Shown in pieces: positions 38,148-52,300 of a stretch of DNA of 64,000 bases. The DNA comes from Prunella strophiata. Lineage: Eukaryota; Chordata; Aves; Passeriformes; Prunellidae. The stretch lies in the NCBI GenBank assembly GCA_036583965.1, contig JAZBQD010000030.1:56669551-56733550 (forward strand), written 5' to 3'. Within the stretch, counting starts at the first letter, position 1; each line of letters opens with the position of its first letter. The translations under genes were made by a program, and so were the position numbers. The notes beneath the pieces were generated by a model. The model did not search any database, was not told the DNA's origin, and worked only from the letters and a program-made list of their open reading frames with translations.

Positions 38148-38915
38148 AATCACAGTCATAGAATGGTCTCTATTGAAAGGGACCTCAAAGATTATCTAGT
38201 TCCAAGCTCCACTGCCATGGGCAGAGACATTTTTCATTAGACTAGGTTGCTCAGAGCCCCATCCAACCTGGCTCTTCCAGGGTGGAGTAGAGATGCAGAA
38301 TCACCTCTCTTGACCTGCTGACCACATTGCTTTTTTATGAAGCCCAGGATACCACTGGATTTCTGGGATACAAGTGCACATCGCTGGGTCATGTCCAACC
38401 CCTCATGCACCAGCACCTTCCCTACACCTCAACTTCTGGGCAGGGTTGCTCTTGATCTATCCATCCCTCAGTCTGTGTTGATACTGGGGGCTGCCCTGAC
38501 CCAGGTGCTGCACCTTGCACTTGGTCTGGTTGAACTTTATGAGACTCCCCTGGGCCCACTTTTTGAGCTTGTTCCTCAGGATGACATCCCATCCTTCAGG
38601 TAGTGTCAACCACACTGCTCAACTTGGTTTCGTCCTGTAAATTTGCTAAGGGTGCACTTGATTCCTTCAAGAATGCACTCAGTCCTTCTATGTCATTAAT
38701 GAAAATATTAAATTAAAGTGGTCCCAATACCTCTGAGGGACACCACTTGTCACTGATGTCCATTGGGACTCTGAACCATTGACCCTCTGAATGCAACCAC
38801 TCAACCACTTTCTTATCCATATAATAGTCCACTCATCACATCTATCTCTCACCAGTTTGGAGAAAAGGAAGTTGTGGGGGACTGTGTCAAAGGCTTCACA
38901 GAAGACACAAAGTTA
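38148..38915 (-). mobile_element. CR1 LINE, 3' tail joined to RT segment
   Basis: Reverse-complement CR1 from the terminus (GAATCACAGTCATAGAATGG) through part of the 3' UTR to about 38290. It then passes straight into ORF2 sequence ('CACCTCTCTTGACCTGCTG', 'TGCACCTTGCACTTGGTCTG'), with the intervening ~0.3 kb or so missing. RT-palm sequence follows to about 38900 ('GTCAAAGGCTTCACAGAAG'). At the catalytic FADD position (about 38625-38645) an inserted/shifted base breaks the Asp-Asp codons on the minus strand. The copy is dead and 5'-truncated. Confidence 0.93.
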
Positions 38916-41900
38916 TATCAGGGGTCTGAATTAGATGAGAACTATAGAACTGAGGGTTAATTCTTTTTTCAGTTTATTTCTACTGTCATTCTAATCCCAT
39001 CTAAAGTCTATTGTAACCAGGACAAGTACTATGCTATCAGAAACTATTGAGCTACATAATTCAACTGTGATAATTTATGGGGAAAATAATCAGGAATGAT
39101 TCAGCATTGGTGAGCTTGGATCAGCACTGTAACACCTCTTCTTCCCACAGCCCTACTCTCTACAAGCATCTGCAGGTGTCTGAATCTTTGGTGGAACAAG
39201 GGAGTGTGTGAGTATCTGGGGAGAGGCATCAAAGCATGACTTAATGTCCTTACCCAAATATCTGTCTAGACTGCTCTCAAGAATTTGGTGGAGAGGTGTA
39301 GAGGTGATGGTAAAGAAAAGGTCATTATAGAAGTGTAATGGAGCTGGTTGCTGGTGCTGGACACAGAACTAGCCTGGGCAGAACTGCAGTTCCCATATTA
39401 TTAACATAACAGCAAGTTTAGTAACATTAACATTGTTCAGCCCTGAATACAATTAGAAGGGCAGTAATCCCAAAGATAAAAGTATACATGGATGCATACA
39501 TATAGCTCTCCCTCTCTGTCTCCACATTCACCTTTGTGGTTATAGTTGAACATACATATATCTACTCATCATATATAATTACATACACATACATGCCCAG
39601 CTTCCTGGATGTACAGAGAATAGGCCTGACATTTAAACCAAACAGAAATAAATGCACAACCTCTGCTAGTAGTTATGATAATATGTTAAGCCCAGCTGGA
39701 TAGGAACAGAGGAGAAGGGCTGTGTAACCCTGATCCATTGTCCTGTATTGTCTCTGTAGTAGTAGAAGAGCAGCGAATCACAGCTCGGAAGAAAACTTAC
39801 AATGCACAGAGAGTATTTGAAGAAAACATCAGCTAAGTCATTCTTTTCAAATGTTATTACTTACAGAAAGTCACCAGTATGATAAGAATTTAAAATCCTA
39901 TTAGGCAATTGAGATTTTTTTTTCCTGTAATTTGACATGAAAGTCTTTTTGTTAGTGACTTTCATATTGTATTAGTTATAAAGGGAGAATGGAGAAGTAG
40001 GCTCTGGCTCTGAGCCAAGTCTGAGATGCAGTCCTACCACAATGAATTCCAGGGTGAGTGGCAGAAGCATGCAAATGAGCCAAGAACTCCGATGAGCAGA
40101 TGTGGCACACACAGGCTGATAGGAAAGTGTGGTGTTAACCTCCTACTTTTGCTATGACAAAACTGCTTGAAAACGGGGGTGGGGGGGGGGGACAGAACTG
40201 GTTGCAGGTTGTATAATGTCAGTTCCACATTATTAAGGATCATTCTTACACAAATCCTCTCTTTTCCCAATTCATGGGCATTATTCCATCTTCCCATTGT
40301 AATTTGCTTCAGGCGGCTTACTGTCTAATGTTTCTGTTTTTTTTAAACTTTAAATATTTAGCAGAATACTGTAATGCAACACCTTGTAATCCCTCTTTGT
40401 GTGAGGAAAGAGAATAAAGTTTGTGCACTGTCTAAATTAGGCTTCAGAATGATGTATCTTCTTTTTAAGGAGTAAATGAAAAGATAGAATCAAAAGATTA
40501 TGATTCTAGTTAGTAAACCTATCTAGAGAAGGACCTAACTCAAAAAGAAAATCCATATCAAATGAAATTGAAAATTGGAGGGCAAATTATACATGAAGAA
40601 AAAAAAAAAAAAATTAATGTGTATATTTACACTTCCAATGCTTAAGGAAAACATCTGGTCTTGTGTGGGTGTGGGTGTGTCAGTTTTCTTGTTTCATTTT
40701 TTTTTTTTTTGATGTGTGCATTGCAGCCTTTTTAAAGCTTGTCTTCCTAGAGACTACAACAGAAATTCACAATTTAAGTGGCATAATGAACAGATTTATG
40801 CAATTCAATTGTTGTGTCACTAAACCTTTACATAAAATTATACTGCTGAAAGTGAAAAGAGCTCAGAGGAGACAACAGCCAGCATTTATCTGGTAATCAA
40901 GGTACTGTACTGATAGTTCTCTGAATGCATGATATAGGACAAGTGTGGAAAAGCCTGCTTTGTCTACTTGCAAAAATGACTCATTTAAAACAGCATCATG
41001 TAGTGAAGAAATCAAAGAAATGTGCATACATATAATCAAATTTTCTAAATCCTATTTTAATGGGATAAAACCCTAATTCTTAGTTTACTGTAAACTAGAC
41101 TTGTGATATAAACTTAGCATCCTACCTAAATCAAAATAAAGTTTTAGCACTGTATTTGAGTATTTGTTGTCAATGTCTGAAAGTACTGAACCAGACAAAG
41201 TTGACTTGCATCCTTTTTATGGCTTTCCCTATAATTATCCTGATAAATTGCAAATTACTTTCAAGTGCCTCAGTGTCCCCATTCATAAAATAAGGATAAT
41301 GGTTCTCATGAAGCTATATAACAGTAAAGGACAACAATAAACCTAGATATAGTAATATGTGTCTTGAGTGAAAGAGACTTTTACAGATAAAAAGAAGAAA
41401 AACATGTAATTACACTACCAGGACAAGTCACTAATAGATTTGGGCTAAATTCTAGTTAGTTACTGGGCTTTCTGATTTAACATCAGAAAGGTCAGAGCAT
41501 TTATTTACATGATGTTATTTGACAAGTAAATTATCTAAACTGCTGATTATAGTATTTCTTTAACATAGAAATACACATGTGTTTATAAAATATATATGCT
41601 AGGGCTCAGTAAAAATTAGCAATAAGTGATAATGCTAAATAGAAGTGTTGTGAAAGAGGGGAAACACATTAAAGAGAAAGCTCATGCCTTAAAGTAAAAC
41701 TGAACTTTTTTTCAAAGTACTTCAATATCTATATTGCTATCTGAGATACAGAAATTCAAAGCCTTTGGTAGAAATGTAGATAAATAGATTACTTTTATGC
41801 TGCTGAAGTGACTCATCATTTCAACAACACTTGTGAGATTTTTATGGATTTCCACCTCAAATTGTTTGAATTCTGTTTTATAAAATACCTGTTCCTTTTA

Positions 41901-44404
41901 TCTACATTATTTTTATCTTCTCACTGAATGGAAAAAAAAAAAACAACAACCCCTACCTTATAATCACCTGCAGTACATTTGTTTGATGTCATCATTAGAC
42001 AGCTCAAGAAATGTAGAAAGGTATGATTACTACAGTATTTGAAAGACTTATGATAGTCACTACAATAATTTTCATTTATCTAAAAGAAAAGAACTAAAAA
42101 ATAGAAAAAATTCTTAAAAGAAATAAAATGCATTACAATCTTGGAGCAAAATTAGAGCCTGCATATTTTGTTAGTTGATTTATTATTGCTACATAGCAGC
42201 TATACCAATTGATTTTATAATCTTTTTTATTTGGAAGCCACCTGGCAACCATTCTCTCTCTGTGTTCTTGAACTCACTGTTTAGTGCTGGGCATAGCAAA
42301 TGACACCACACTTTGACATGCACTTAGCACTAACTAAAAAAGATAACTGGCAGTTAAGGTAAAAGATAATGTATATCTGAGGCTCAAACCTTACAAACAC
42401 ATAGACTCAAGTGGAAATTAGGCACTTGGCTCCTCTGGCATCATTTGGATATAGATACCTGAACACATTTGAGAACCTGGCTTTGCATTTTAGGGCACTA
42501 CTTATTTTTTAGGGATGTGATCCCACATGCCATTAGATTTTAGGAAGAAATGAAGTGGGAAAACAATAATTTTCCTTATTGTTTTCAATATTTTTGTGTG
42601 TCTCTTTAGAGAGTTTTGCATTGATTTCATCGTATAATTTCTTGCATAAAAACTGTTTTAATAACCCAGAATGCTTTTGATAGAAGTATTTAAAATATAT
42701 CTCCAGATAGATTGTATCTTTCCAATACATTATAATTCTTCCAGGAGACAGCAAACATGAGTGCTGGGAGAAGCTTTCAAACATATTATAAAAGATCCCA
42801 GTAATGACAATTCTTTCAAAACATACTTATTCATTAAAATCCTCTGTAGAGTTTGTGGAGAATACTATATTCAGAATCACACTCCCCACCTCCAAAAACC
42901 TCCCAACCATCATCACACCAAGGGAGAGTATAACAAAATGTATATTTCCATAAAAATGAAAGCAAACAAATAATCCTGCCTAACACATTGATTAAAAAAA
43001 ATAAAATAAAAAATTAAAAACCTCCTTTACTTCCAAACCTTTATCAAAGGAAGATATTCACATGGTTATTATAATTTTCTTCTAGAAATGTAGATAAAAT
43101 CTTTTTAGAAATTTTATTCACATTGTCATTCTTCCAAGCAAAATAGGGGGGAAAAAAACCCTTCAATTACTATTCACAATATTAACAAAATTGATATTTA
43201 TGAAAAATGCATGGGCACAATCTAGATCTGAATATGACATCCTGTCACAATATACCACTTCCCTCAAAAATGCTTTTGTTGACAGTTTCGCTTGCTTTCT
43301 GGATTCATCTTTTCCCTTTATAATCTCATAAAAATCCCCACTGAAAAAAGAACAGTATAAAACCTTCTGAAAAATTAGTAAAATGCTCTGAGATGATCCA
43401 ACTGCTTTAAAGCTGAAGATATACTAATATTTATATAATCAGCTTTATGGGGGGAAACTTCAAAGCTTCTGAGCTACCTGCAAAACAGCACTGCCTGTAG
43501 CAGCAGGATGAGGAGAAGGGGAAAGGATTGACAGAAATAAGGACAGATGGTAGGTGGGAAAAAGAATTACAGGCTTTTGCTGCCTTGTGGCTAAACTTAG
43601 CAGTATTTACTATTTTTAAGAGAATTAGGAGAAAGAAATGGATGCTGCTGTTTTTATCACTGTCCATAACTACGTAATAAGAATTATGTCCTCTGATCTG
43701 TTTGTGGATCTTAGGGAAAAGGGTGAAAGAATATATATTCCACCCCCTGCTCCATTTTCAGTCCTAATTTCAGTACAGTCCTATTACCCAGTGTAAAGGA
43801 AGAGTTTTATCCCGGAGAGCACTCTCTCTTATCCCCTGTGGAAAAACTAAGAATTTGTCTCCCTTCTGTACAACGTCTGCTACACCTTGGTGTAAAGACT
43901 CTATTGTCTTAGAAAACAAGCACTGTCTGGTGGGGAGGAGAGGCACTGACCCCCCTGAGCTCCCTGGGAAGAAGGATGTTCTGCTTTTCATCTGGCTGGG
44001 CCTCTGCCTTAGGCACAAGTTTTCCCTTTGTAAGTGAGCTGAGTTGGTGTTGAGGCAGACTTTGTTTCAGAGGTTTGCCACTAAAAACATAATCATCAAG
44101 AGCAAGCACATCTTTGAACAACATGTGTACAAACCCATCTTTTTATATCTTTTATATTGCTTGCATTTGCAGCTGGTGCTTACACAAAGAAACAGGCAGA
44201 AAATAACTGGAATAGCCTCTGGTAACTTGTACACTGGGGTATGTATTCCTAGGGTGGGCTTCACAGAGCAGTGCTCATTAACACAGCTCAAATAATTTTA
44301 AAATGGCAATATGCCATTTCTGTTTATTTATAATTGTTTTTAACCCAGACATTTTTTTTTTTTTTCCCTTCTTCTAGTAAAACAAAGTCTATGTTTTGTG
44401 TGGA
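38916..44404. other. AT-rich unique DNA
   Basis: About 5.5 kb without a supported gene. It contains a G run interrupted by T at 40174-40191, A runs near 40599-40613 and 41931-41943, and an interrupted T run near 40698-40711. 43770-44290 is slightly GC-richer with several overlapping short frames on both strands, none recognised. Confidence 0.45.
40174..40191 (+). repeat. poly-G tract
   Basis: GGGGGTGGGGGGGGGG: a short G-homopolymer interrupted by one T and prone to sequencing length error. Confidence 0.85.
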
Positions 44405-44505
44405 CTGTAGATTTCTAAGGCAGTTCCTCAGCTGGCCAGTTAAAGCCCATTTACATGAAGTCAGTGGGGTTAAGCCAATTTGCACCAGCTGTGAAGCCAG
44501 GCCTC
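44405..44505. repeat. possible ancient amniote dispersed-repeat relic
   Basis: The string CATTTACATGAAGTCAGTGG followed by GGTTAAGCCAATTTGCACCAGCTG-like sequence and a GCCAGGCC end resembles an old palindromic-type repeat frequent in turtles, crocodiles and birds, containing 'ttacatgaagtcaatggag ... gccaatttacaccagctg'. About 70 bp match in order. I cannot name the family with certainty. Confidence 0.4.
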
Positions 44506-47500
44506 CATGTATTTGTATTCACAGGAATGAATGCCTTGTGCAGTTTTGATTGGTGATTGAATATGGTCAGGTTCCAAAACACTGGCTTCTCATTAATCAC
44601 AGCAGAGATAATTGTTACTCTAGGCTTGATTCAGTCTCTCTTAAATAATTTCTAAATTGTAATTTGGTCAGATCTAGGCCCTTAGCAGTGAGTCTGTATT
44701 GATAAGTGCAGTCAAATACACATATTTTGCCCGGCACACTGGGCACCCAGCTACTGTCACAAGTACCATGTCCTGTGTCATGCTTGGGCAGTGTGGTGGC
44801 CTCCCTTGCAATAAGGTTGCACACAGCACAGCTGCTTCGTGCAGGCCAGGCACACAGTAGGGACAGAACAAAGAAACAACAATTTGCATTTTTCCACTCG
44901 TGTTTCAGACAAGGTTGCAGTATGTGTCCATTTACAAACATCACCTAGTCCATGGATGCACCTAAAACTCTCTCACTATTGGTGATAAATAAGCAGCACC
45001 TCCCTTATCCTTCAGATCTTTTTGATTGAGGCTGTTCAAGTTCTCCCCAGAAGGCTCTAGCAGCATTATGCTCCTGCCCAGTGCTTAGGTCTCTTAGCAA
45101 ACACTTAGGGCTCCAAGAAGCTCCCTAAGTCCTATTCCTCAGAAAATGCAAAGCATATTTAAGAGCTTGCTGGTTTGGACATTCCTGCAGTACACTAGTG
45201 AGTCCTGATTTTTGATACCCTTGTCTCAGTGCTAGGCCACGCAGCTACTTTGAAAATGAGGTTACAAACAAGATGGTTATGGGTGTGGGACAGCATATCC
45301 TATTTAAACAGGATTCACAGACAACCAGGAGTGCAAGACATGAAATTTTAGGAATAGATTAAAGAACAGAAAGGCTGTCTGATCTGTTTTTCTTTTGTTG
45401 TTGTTAATGCAGATATTATTGCAATCATGAGATCAGTCTTGAAGAACTAATCAAATGTGCAACAGTACATTTAACAAAATTGAATGCAACAACCTTCTGT
45501 CCAAGAGAAGTCTCCTCCCTGCCTCAGCAACTTCCCTAATTTCTTAAAGACACTGAGAATTTTTAGAATACTTGGTTTATAAGCCTATGCTATTTTCATG
45601 CTCTATGGGCTACCTTGTGTTGATGGTGGCATATCTGGAATGTGCATTTAACAAAATTATTGGAGCACTGGATTTTAGAAGCTTTGTGCTGATCCACATA
45701 ATGTTCCACATCTACAGCCATTTTCAATGACTAACTAACCTGTGTTGATGTTGTCTCGTAGTTGCATGTTAAGCTTGGAGGGTAGGAGAAAGATGTGTAA
45801 GCACTGGATGTGTAACTTCACTGGAGCTGTGAAGTTGAAATTGCTGCTTCTGAGATGAGATATTAAAATTTCTCTGTTAGTGAGAATATTTGTTTCATAC
45901 GTTCACTTTAAAAAAAAAAAAAAAAAGGAAAAAGAAGGATATAAGCTTTAAAACTCTGCAGTTTTATTTGGATTCTAAGATGAATACAGCAAAGAAATGT
46001 AAGGATTAAGGGGAAAATATAAATGAGAATGAATATTTAAAGCCAGGTTTAAGGCTGTGAGGCTCTACCAGAATTATCAGGTGTGCTTGCAAAGGAAGTA
46101 TTAACATATGCATTGCAAAGCAGTGGAAGCATAATTGTGATGGACAGTTATGAGCCCTTAAGAAATGTACAGAGAAAGATAGGACTTTGGGGGGAAATTC
46201 AATTTTAGCACAGTACAGCCTGGTCCGTTCCATAACTAATAGTGAGTATTTTTTTTAGCTAGTGCATTTGGATTATGGCTTTCCTGATTCTTCAGTCTGC
46301 TCCCAGCCTCTGCAAAAATTATGATGGCTGTGGGGCTGATATAACTTGCACCAGCTGTCAATAGGATGCTGAAGAATCTGTCAGAGGAAGCGCAGCCAGG
46401 GTGCATTGTGTCCTGACTGCTCCTGCCCTGCCTCTTATGAGCTTCTGAGAAGCCTTCAAGGCAGGCAGGGAAAAGGGCTGCTGGGAAAGCCATGTGATGT
46501 GCACTGCCATTGTGCCTCTTGCAGAGAGAGATCACCTGAGGAGGTGTCTGTACCTTCTTGCTTACACTGGTTAAAGGCAGCAGGACTGGGGGCTGGAGCA
46601 ATTCAGTCACTGGCATTGCAATACCTGAAGGCAAATGTGAATACATTTAATGTAAAAAACACTTGTGTGAGAGCAGTCTGAAAGCAAATTCAAGACATAC
46701 TGATGAAGAAGAAAGTCAAGGACACAAAACAAAGAGACTGTAATCTCCTGAGAGACTTATGTTTAGTCCCAAGAGACTAAAGAAGACATTTTATTTTCCT
46801 ACTCAAGCTGTTTTAGCATTAGATTACTGTGCAAGATTTGTCTACAATGGGAGCCTTGACCAAGTCCTACTTGAACATTATTTCAGGCATGCCCCAAGAG
46901 TGGAAGCCTCAGGTAGAAAGGCAGAATATAGGGCCAACTAATAGCTCTGGGGAGCATCTAGGCAGCAAGATGTTAATCTGTTCCACAGTGGAAAATAAAA
47001 GAGCAAAAGTTGAAGTGTATTTTGCAGCTAAACCAGCCAAACAACTCAGCAGTCTGTTTTGTGGATCATTTGGTCAGTGAGGCACTATCAATCTGTGGTG
47101 AGACTTCAAAGCCTAACTCTCTTTGTACATCTAGAACAGACTTTACCTTAGGATATAGGTTGTGAAAAACTGGCAGTGAGGTGGAAGGATTAAATGGGAT
47201 ACTATAATCTTTCTCTCTACCACCTACCTTTATCTCCTTGTATTTCTTCTTTATTTGAATTTTTACCTAGTGATTGCTCTCATTCCCTCCTGGTCTTCCC
47301 TCTCCCCTAGTTTCACTTTTCCTTACCCCAGTTGCTCTGCTCCATATGCACAACTTGGCTGGAAGCAAAACTAATAAGATTTTCAATCTACAAAGCCCAG
47401 ATGGCACTTTCCGTGCTTCAGAGGCTGTCAATCTTGTTCGTCTCACTTCCTGGTCATTAGCAGAGGGAAGGGAGCAATGGGAGGAGCAGCAAGTCTCCTG

Positions 47501-48349
47501 CTAGCCTAGGAGAGGAAAATATTCCCTATCAGCATTTCTGGGATGTGAAGGTAGATGCAGAATAGGGAGAAACATAGAAAAGCAAGACTGTTTCACAGTG
47601 CAGGAGTCAGATCTAGTAATGATGTAAAAAAAATTACAAAATAGTATAAAAGGAAACTCACTAAAAAGAGAATATTTGAAGGAAATAAACAATGTAAATA
47701 CAGATTATATGAGGAATGTGTAGAGAAGCAAGATCCAGGCGTTGGAAGGTAGAAGAGATGCAGAGCCTTATGGCAAGAACAAGAACTGTGAGGGAATATC
47801 AGCTAGTTGTGTGGGTAGGTGTGACATTCATAAGTCTGGAGTCCTAGGGCTGGTGCTGTGAATGGGAAGGCAGAATTTTTTGTGAGAGGAATGAAGAAAT
47901 GGCCCAAAAGGACTAATTCTATGTAGAAAATAGCCTATATTGTATAGCTTTTTTTCTCTTAACCAATTGCAAACAACTTTAAAAGATGGATAAATACCTC
48001 AGATAATATTATGCTAGAGATCTGGGAAACAAAAAGACAGAAATAGGAGCAGCCTTATATGCTGGGCTAAAGTGACCCCAGCATAAAGGAACAATGTAGA
48101 TGGGAGTGAGAGATACCCCATCCCTTCTTTCAGACAGCAGAGCTGAGGTGTTCAGGGCCCACACAGGGGAAGAAAATGCTTGCAGTCCCACTGGCACTAC
48201 TAAGAAACATTGCTGAAACAGACATTGAACTCTTCTTTCCTCTACTCATAATGTAAAAGGTCCAGAAGACTGTCCTAAATACACAGCCAAGGTGTCTCAT
48301 TCTTTGTCTCTTCTGCCTTGTGATTTGAATTCTGTTGTTGACACCAAAT

Positions 48350-48365
48350 TTAAAAAAAAAAAAAA
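48350..48365 (+). repeat. A-run
   Basis: Short homopolymer of A with no element attached. Confidence 0.7.
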
Positions 48366-48579
48366 CTCCTGTAAGGCATAAAAATATTTACATGCTATCA
48401 TTTTTATCTATGGGAAATTAGGCTGAAATGAGTTGAGCTAAGTGCTAGGTACTTACTAAACCAGCCTCTCACTCCCCTCCTTAACAGGACAAGAGGAGAA
48501 AATAAGATTAAAAGCTTTTGGGTTGAGATAAAGACAGGTTAACAAAATAAAGCAAAAAGTCACATGTGTAAGCAAAGCC

Positions 48580-48665
48580 AAAAAAAACCAAAAAAAACCA
48601 AAAAAACAAAAAAACACCAAAAAAAAAAAAAAAAACAACAACAAAAAAACAAAAAACCCAAACAA
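48580..48665 (+). repeat. A-rich low-complexity tract with C interruptions
   Basis: About 85 bp of A runs separated by CC, C or ACA. It resembles a decayed poly-A tail. The minus-strand reading as Phe-rich peptide is an artefact. Confidence 0.85.
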
Positions 48666-49089
48666 CCAGAAGGTGTATTCTATACATTCCATCAGTGAGA
48701 GATGTACAGTCACTTCAGAGGAAAGAGGGCTTCTCTATAGGTAGGAGTTCCATTGTAAAACAAATACCTTAATAACAAATGCCTCATCCTTGTACTTTTC
48801 TCAGCTTTTCTCACTGAGCCTGACATCACATGGGGTGGAACATCTCTTTGATCAGATTGGGACAGCTGTGTCAGCTATGCACCCTCCCAACCCCTTGCAC
48901 ACTCTCAGCCTTTGATGTGGTGTTTGGAGAGGGAGCCCTGATGCTGTGCAGGCACTGCTCAGCAGCAGCCAGCACACTGGCGTGGTACCAACACCTTTCC
49001 AGCTACAAATGCAAAACACCCCAGCACCACAAAAGTTCCTAAGAGAAAAGGGAGCTGCAGTCTAGGGAGACCCAGTACACAGACAAAAA

Positions 49090-49395
49090 TCATACAACCA
49101 AAGAAATGTTAGTCAGAAGGGACCTCTAGAGACTGCTTTTCCAGTGTCCCACACAAAATGAGAGTAGATGATGTGAACTGTGGTTTTACCCGACCAGGTC
49201 TTGAAATCTTTCAAGTCAGAATGTTTTGCAACCCTTCTGGACTGCTCAGCCCAGTACTGCACTGTTTTTTTCCTAGGGTCTGATCTGAACCTCCTGAGCC
49301 ACAGCTTGTGGTCATTGCCCTTTGTTGTACATCTGTATTCACTAAGAAACATTTGGCAGGAACCCCCATCTCAAAATATCAATTACCTTGAAGGA
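49090..49395 (-). mobile_element. CR1 LINE 3'-end fragment
   Basis: Plus-strand words in order match a reverse-complemented CR1 3' UTR: AGTCAGAAGGGACCTCTAGA, 'GGTCTTGAAATCTTTCAAG', 'CTGATCTGAACCTCCTGAGC', 'CACAGCTTGTGGTCATTGCC'. The first bases resemble a decayed terminal octamer. Divergence is high and the copy is 5'-truncated to ~300 bp. Confidence 0.7.
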
Positions 49396-52300
49396 ATTCT
49401 GAGTCTGTGGTGTTCAGCTTTTGCTCAGTAAATACTGAGGGAGAATAGTTTCATATTATGTTAGAGCCCTATGTATTTTCATCTCCTTCTTTAGGATGAG
49501 GTACTTTCTAGTTAGCTATAAAAATAGAATGGGATACTTCAACTGAATAAAAACAGGTATTTGTTGTAAATTATTTCAATATTGAGACTAAAATGCCATA
49601 TAGAAAGGTAGATATAAAATTACCACCTTAATGCTTTAGAAAACTGAAGTATATGCACATTATATATATTTTTTTTCTCAGTATAGAGTGTCTTATATCA
49701 CTTGGCTTACTGAGAGTTAAACTGTGCAACTGGGAAACAATAAAATCTTTCTACACATTAAATACACAAAATATGGCTGCTGCTTACTTGCTTTGTAATT
49801 TCCACTGACACTGATGTCCTGTATATAAATAAGAAACTTGCTATGAGTTTAGGTGCATATCTCTGTTTCATCTATTCAATTCTATACTGCAACATTAAAA
49901 AGCATTATATTCCTTCCCTTCTGTGGATAATTGATGCTAAATCTGTAAATTTGGAATTTTTCAAAGAAATGTATTTTTTTGTTATTTCAGCATGCATTTA
50001 AAAAGTACAACTAAAGCTTCACTTGTTTCCTTCTGCATTAATTTAGCCTGTCAAATTCCTAACTCCTCATTTTAATTCAAGATGTGATCACTGAAAAAAT
50101 ATCTTCATCTCTGTCTGGAAAAAAATATCTACTTAAAATAGACAAAATCCTTTAGTCTACAGATTTTGTCATTACCATTTTGCTCACTCTTAGTGTTACA
50201 CATAAATATTGATTTTTTTTCTGCGCTTAAATCTTCAAAGAATTATTTGATATATCTCCAAAAATATCACAGAATACAAAAGAAATCTCAAAAACTGAGA
50301 TTTGAGAAGGAATGTCTGTGAAATGAATTGTGTATTTGTGTAAAAAAAAAAAAATAACCCCAATAGATTGCAAAATATTCTCAAGAATAGGAAAAAAAGC
50401 AAGTATGTTCGTGGTTAAGCAAAGTTTTTTTGAGTCTATGTGAGCCTATCTTGGGTGAGAGAGATTCCCTATTTTAGAGCAGTTAATAACTCATTGTTTA
50501 GAAGGAATGTTGGATATAACTCGGAGCAGCAATATGAACATGAAATATTCTGACCCAAATTTCTCAGCTACCTATTAGTTTCTCCTGGTCTAAGAATTAT
50601 TTAATTACATAAATTAGCAGTTGATTAACTCCCAAAGAGAAGATGAGAATTGTCAGATTCATCTCACCTAAAGCTGGATGACTTATAATGCAGAGTGTTA
50701 TATCTGAGCTGCGTTGCAGTGTCCAGTCCTAGAAGAAAAATGTGCACTGAGAGGCCATGATCTTCTACCATGGACCTACCATAGCTGGGGAGGGAGATTT
50801 TTATCTTAATCTAGCCCAGAATGACAGAAAATATTACAAATAGGTTTTGGGAAATAGATGATATTTTTTTCCAAGTGAATGCTAACTTTAAATCAACTGT
50901 ATCAATCAAAGAGATAAAATAAGACATATTGAATGGATACCTGGAATCAAATACATACAAGAAGATGAAAATGTGTTTGATTTAAACACTATTTGTCTGT
51001 TTAAAAGTTTTCCACCACATATTTACTGGCTTCTTTCAGTGGTGTGCTCTTTCTTTTGGTTACATGGCATCCCCATCAATGTTTGCAGATGAGATTTTGG
51101 CATTTTCTTGTGATCTTCAATGTTCTGTCTTTTAGACTGAATACTCAAATGAGTTTGCTTATCTTTGTTATTTGGGTTTCTTTTTTTCTATATAATTTTT
51201 TCATTTTCCCTATCTGTTTCATGTTGTGCCATGTTCCAGTTGGCTGAGGCAAGTGGAGCAATTCTAGAAGTTGTTGTACTCAGCAGTGAAAATGTCCCAG
51301 TGCAGATAGCTCCAGCTGATGTGACTTGCAATGTACATCCATTCCCTTCCAATATGTCCCTGTTCATATCAGCTCTAGAAATCTCTTCCTCTGCATTCTT
51401 TTACTGATAATGAAGAAGGAACAAAAGTCTGAAAGGTGTCTTTAAGAAAAGAAGTGGGAATTTTTTCTTCCCCCTGTTTAAATGTTACATTTTCCTTTTC
51501 GAACTGGGTAGAATGAAACATATACAAATTGTTCAAAAATCTATTTTATAATTAATTTTTAAAAAATCCACCCAAAATTTGAACAGACTTTAATGCAAGC
51601 ACAAGTGTATTGGGTTTTGACTAAATGCTTTTTAAAGTAAAACAGAATAAAATCTTGATAATAGTTAAAAGAAATTTGAAATATTTATAAATAAGGAAGT
51701 TTTTTTTTATAATGTACATGTGTACGTATTAGATACATGTTTCAAAAAATAAAGAAAAATTTTAAATTTTAATTAAAAATTAATTTCTGTAAACCTGGAA
51801 AAAAACCAATTTATTCATAGTGCACCTAAGCCTTAAACCTTCTTATTTCTTTTATTTAGCTTATATATCTAATGTATATTTTTAAAACATATAATAAAAA
51901 CAATTTCATTTGCTCAACTAAGGTCACTGCTTAATTTATAATATTGGAGTCTTCAAATCTCCTGCTTTGGAAAAAGGAGGAAATACTAGTTCAAAATTAT
52001 TCTGTTATTATGGAACTGCAGACATGCTCTGCAGTGCAGTTTGTTTCTTCAAGAATGGATTGAATTTAAACCTCTGTCATTATTTATAGAGCTAGATTTT
52101 CTGCTGGTTTTGCCTGATTGTCATTTACATTGATGAAGAGTCATTTCTGCTTGGGTGTAAAATGTTGTCATTCTGAGCTGGTTGATATTTATCCTACTTT
52201 GTATGTCTATACATCAATAGATGTAGGGGAAAACAGTGCAGAATTAGGTGAGCAGTTTTACTGATACAGTTAGAGGGACACTAAGGTTATTTTTCATGTT

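Larger units (their letters stand above)
44506..49089. other. unique DNA with GC-richer patches
   Basis: About 4.6 kb. More GC-rich patches lie at 44700-44950, 46250-46680 and 47270-47500. They carry overlapping chance-length frames (the largest is 136 codons on the minus strand at 46236-46646) without recognisable domains or splice-bounded coding structure. An A run lies at 45910-45926 and an A/C low-complexity stretch at 48580-48665. Confidence 0.45.

Noticed and set aside
38337..38603. 88-codon plus-strand frame
   Set aside because: Antisense of the minus-strand CR1 copy.
46236..46646. 136-codon minus frame and overlapping plus frames
   Set aside because: Open frames on both strands over a GC-richer patch point to fewer stop codons by composition, not to coding. 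No homology recognised.
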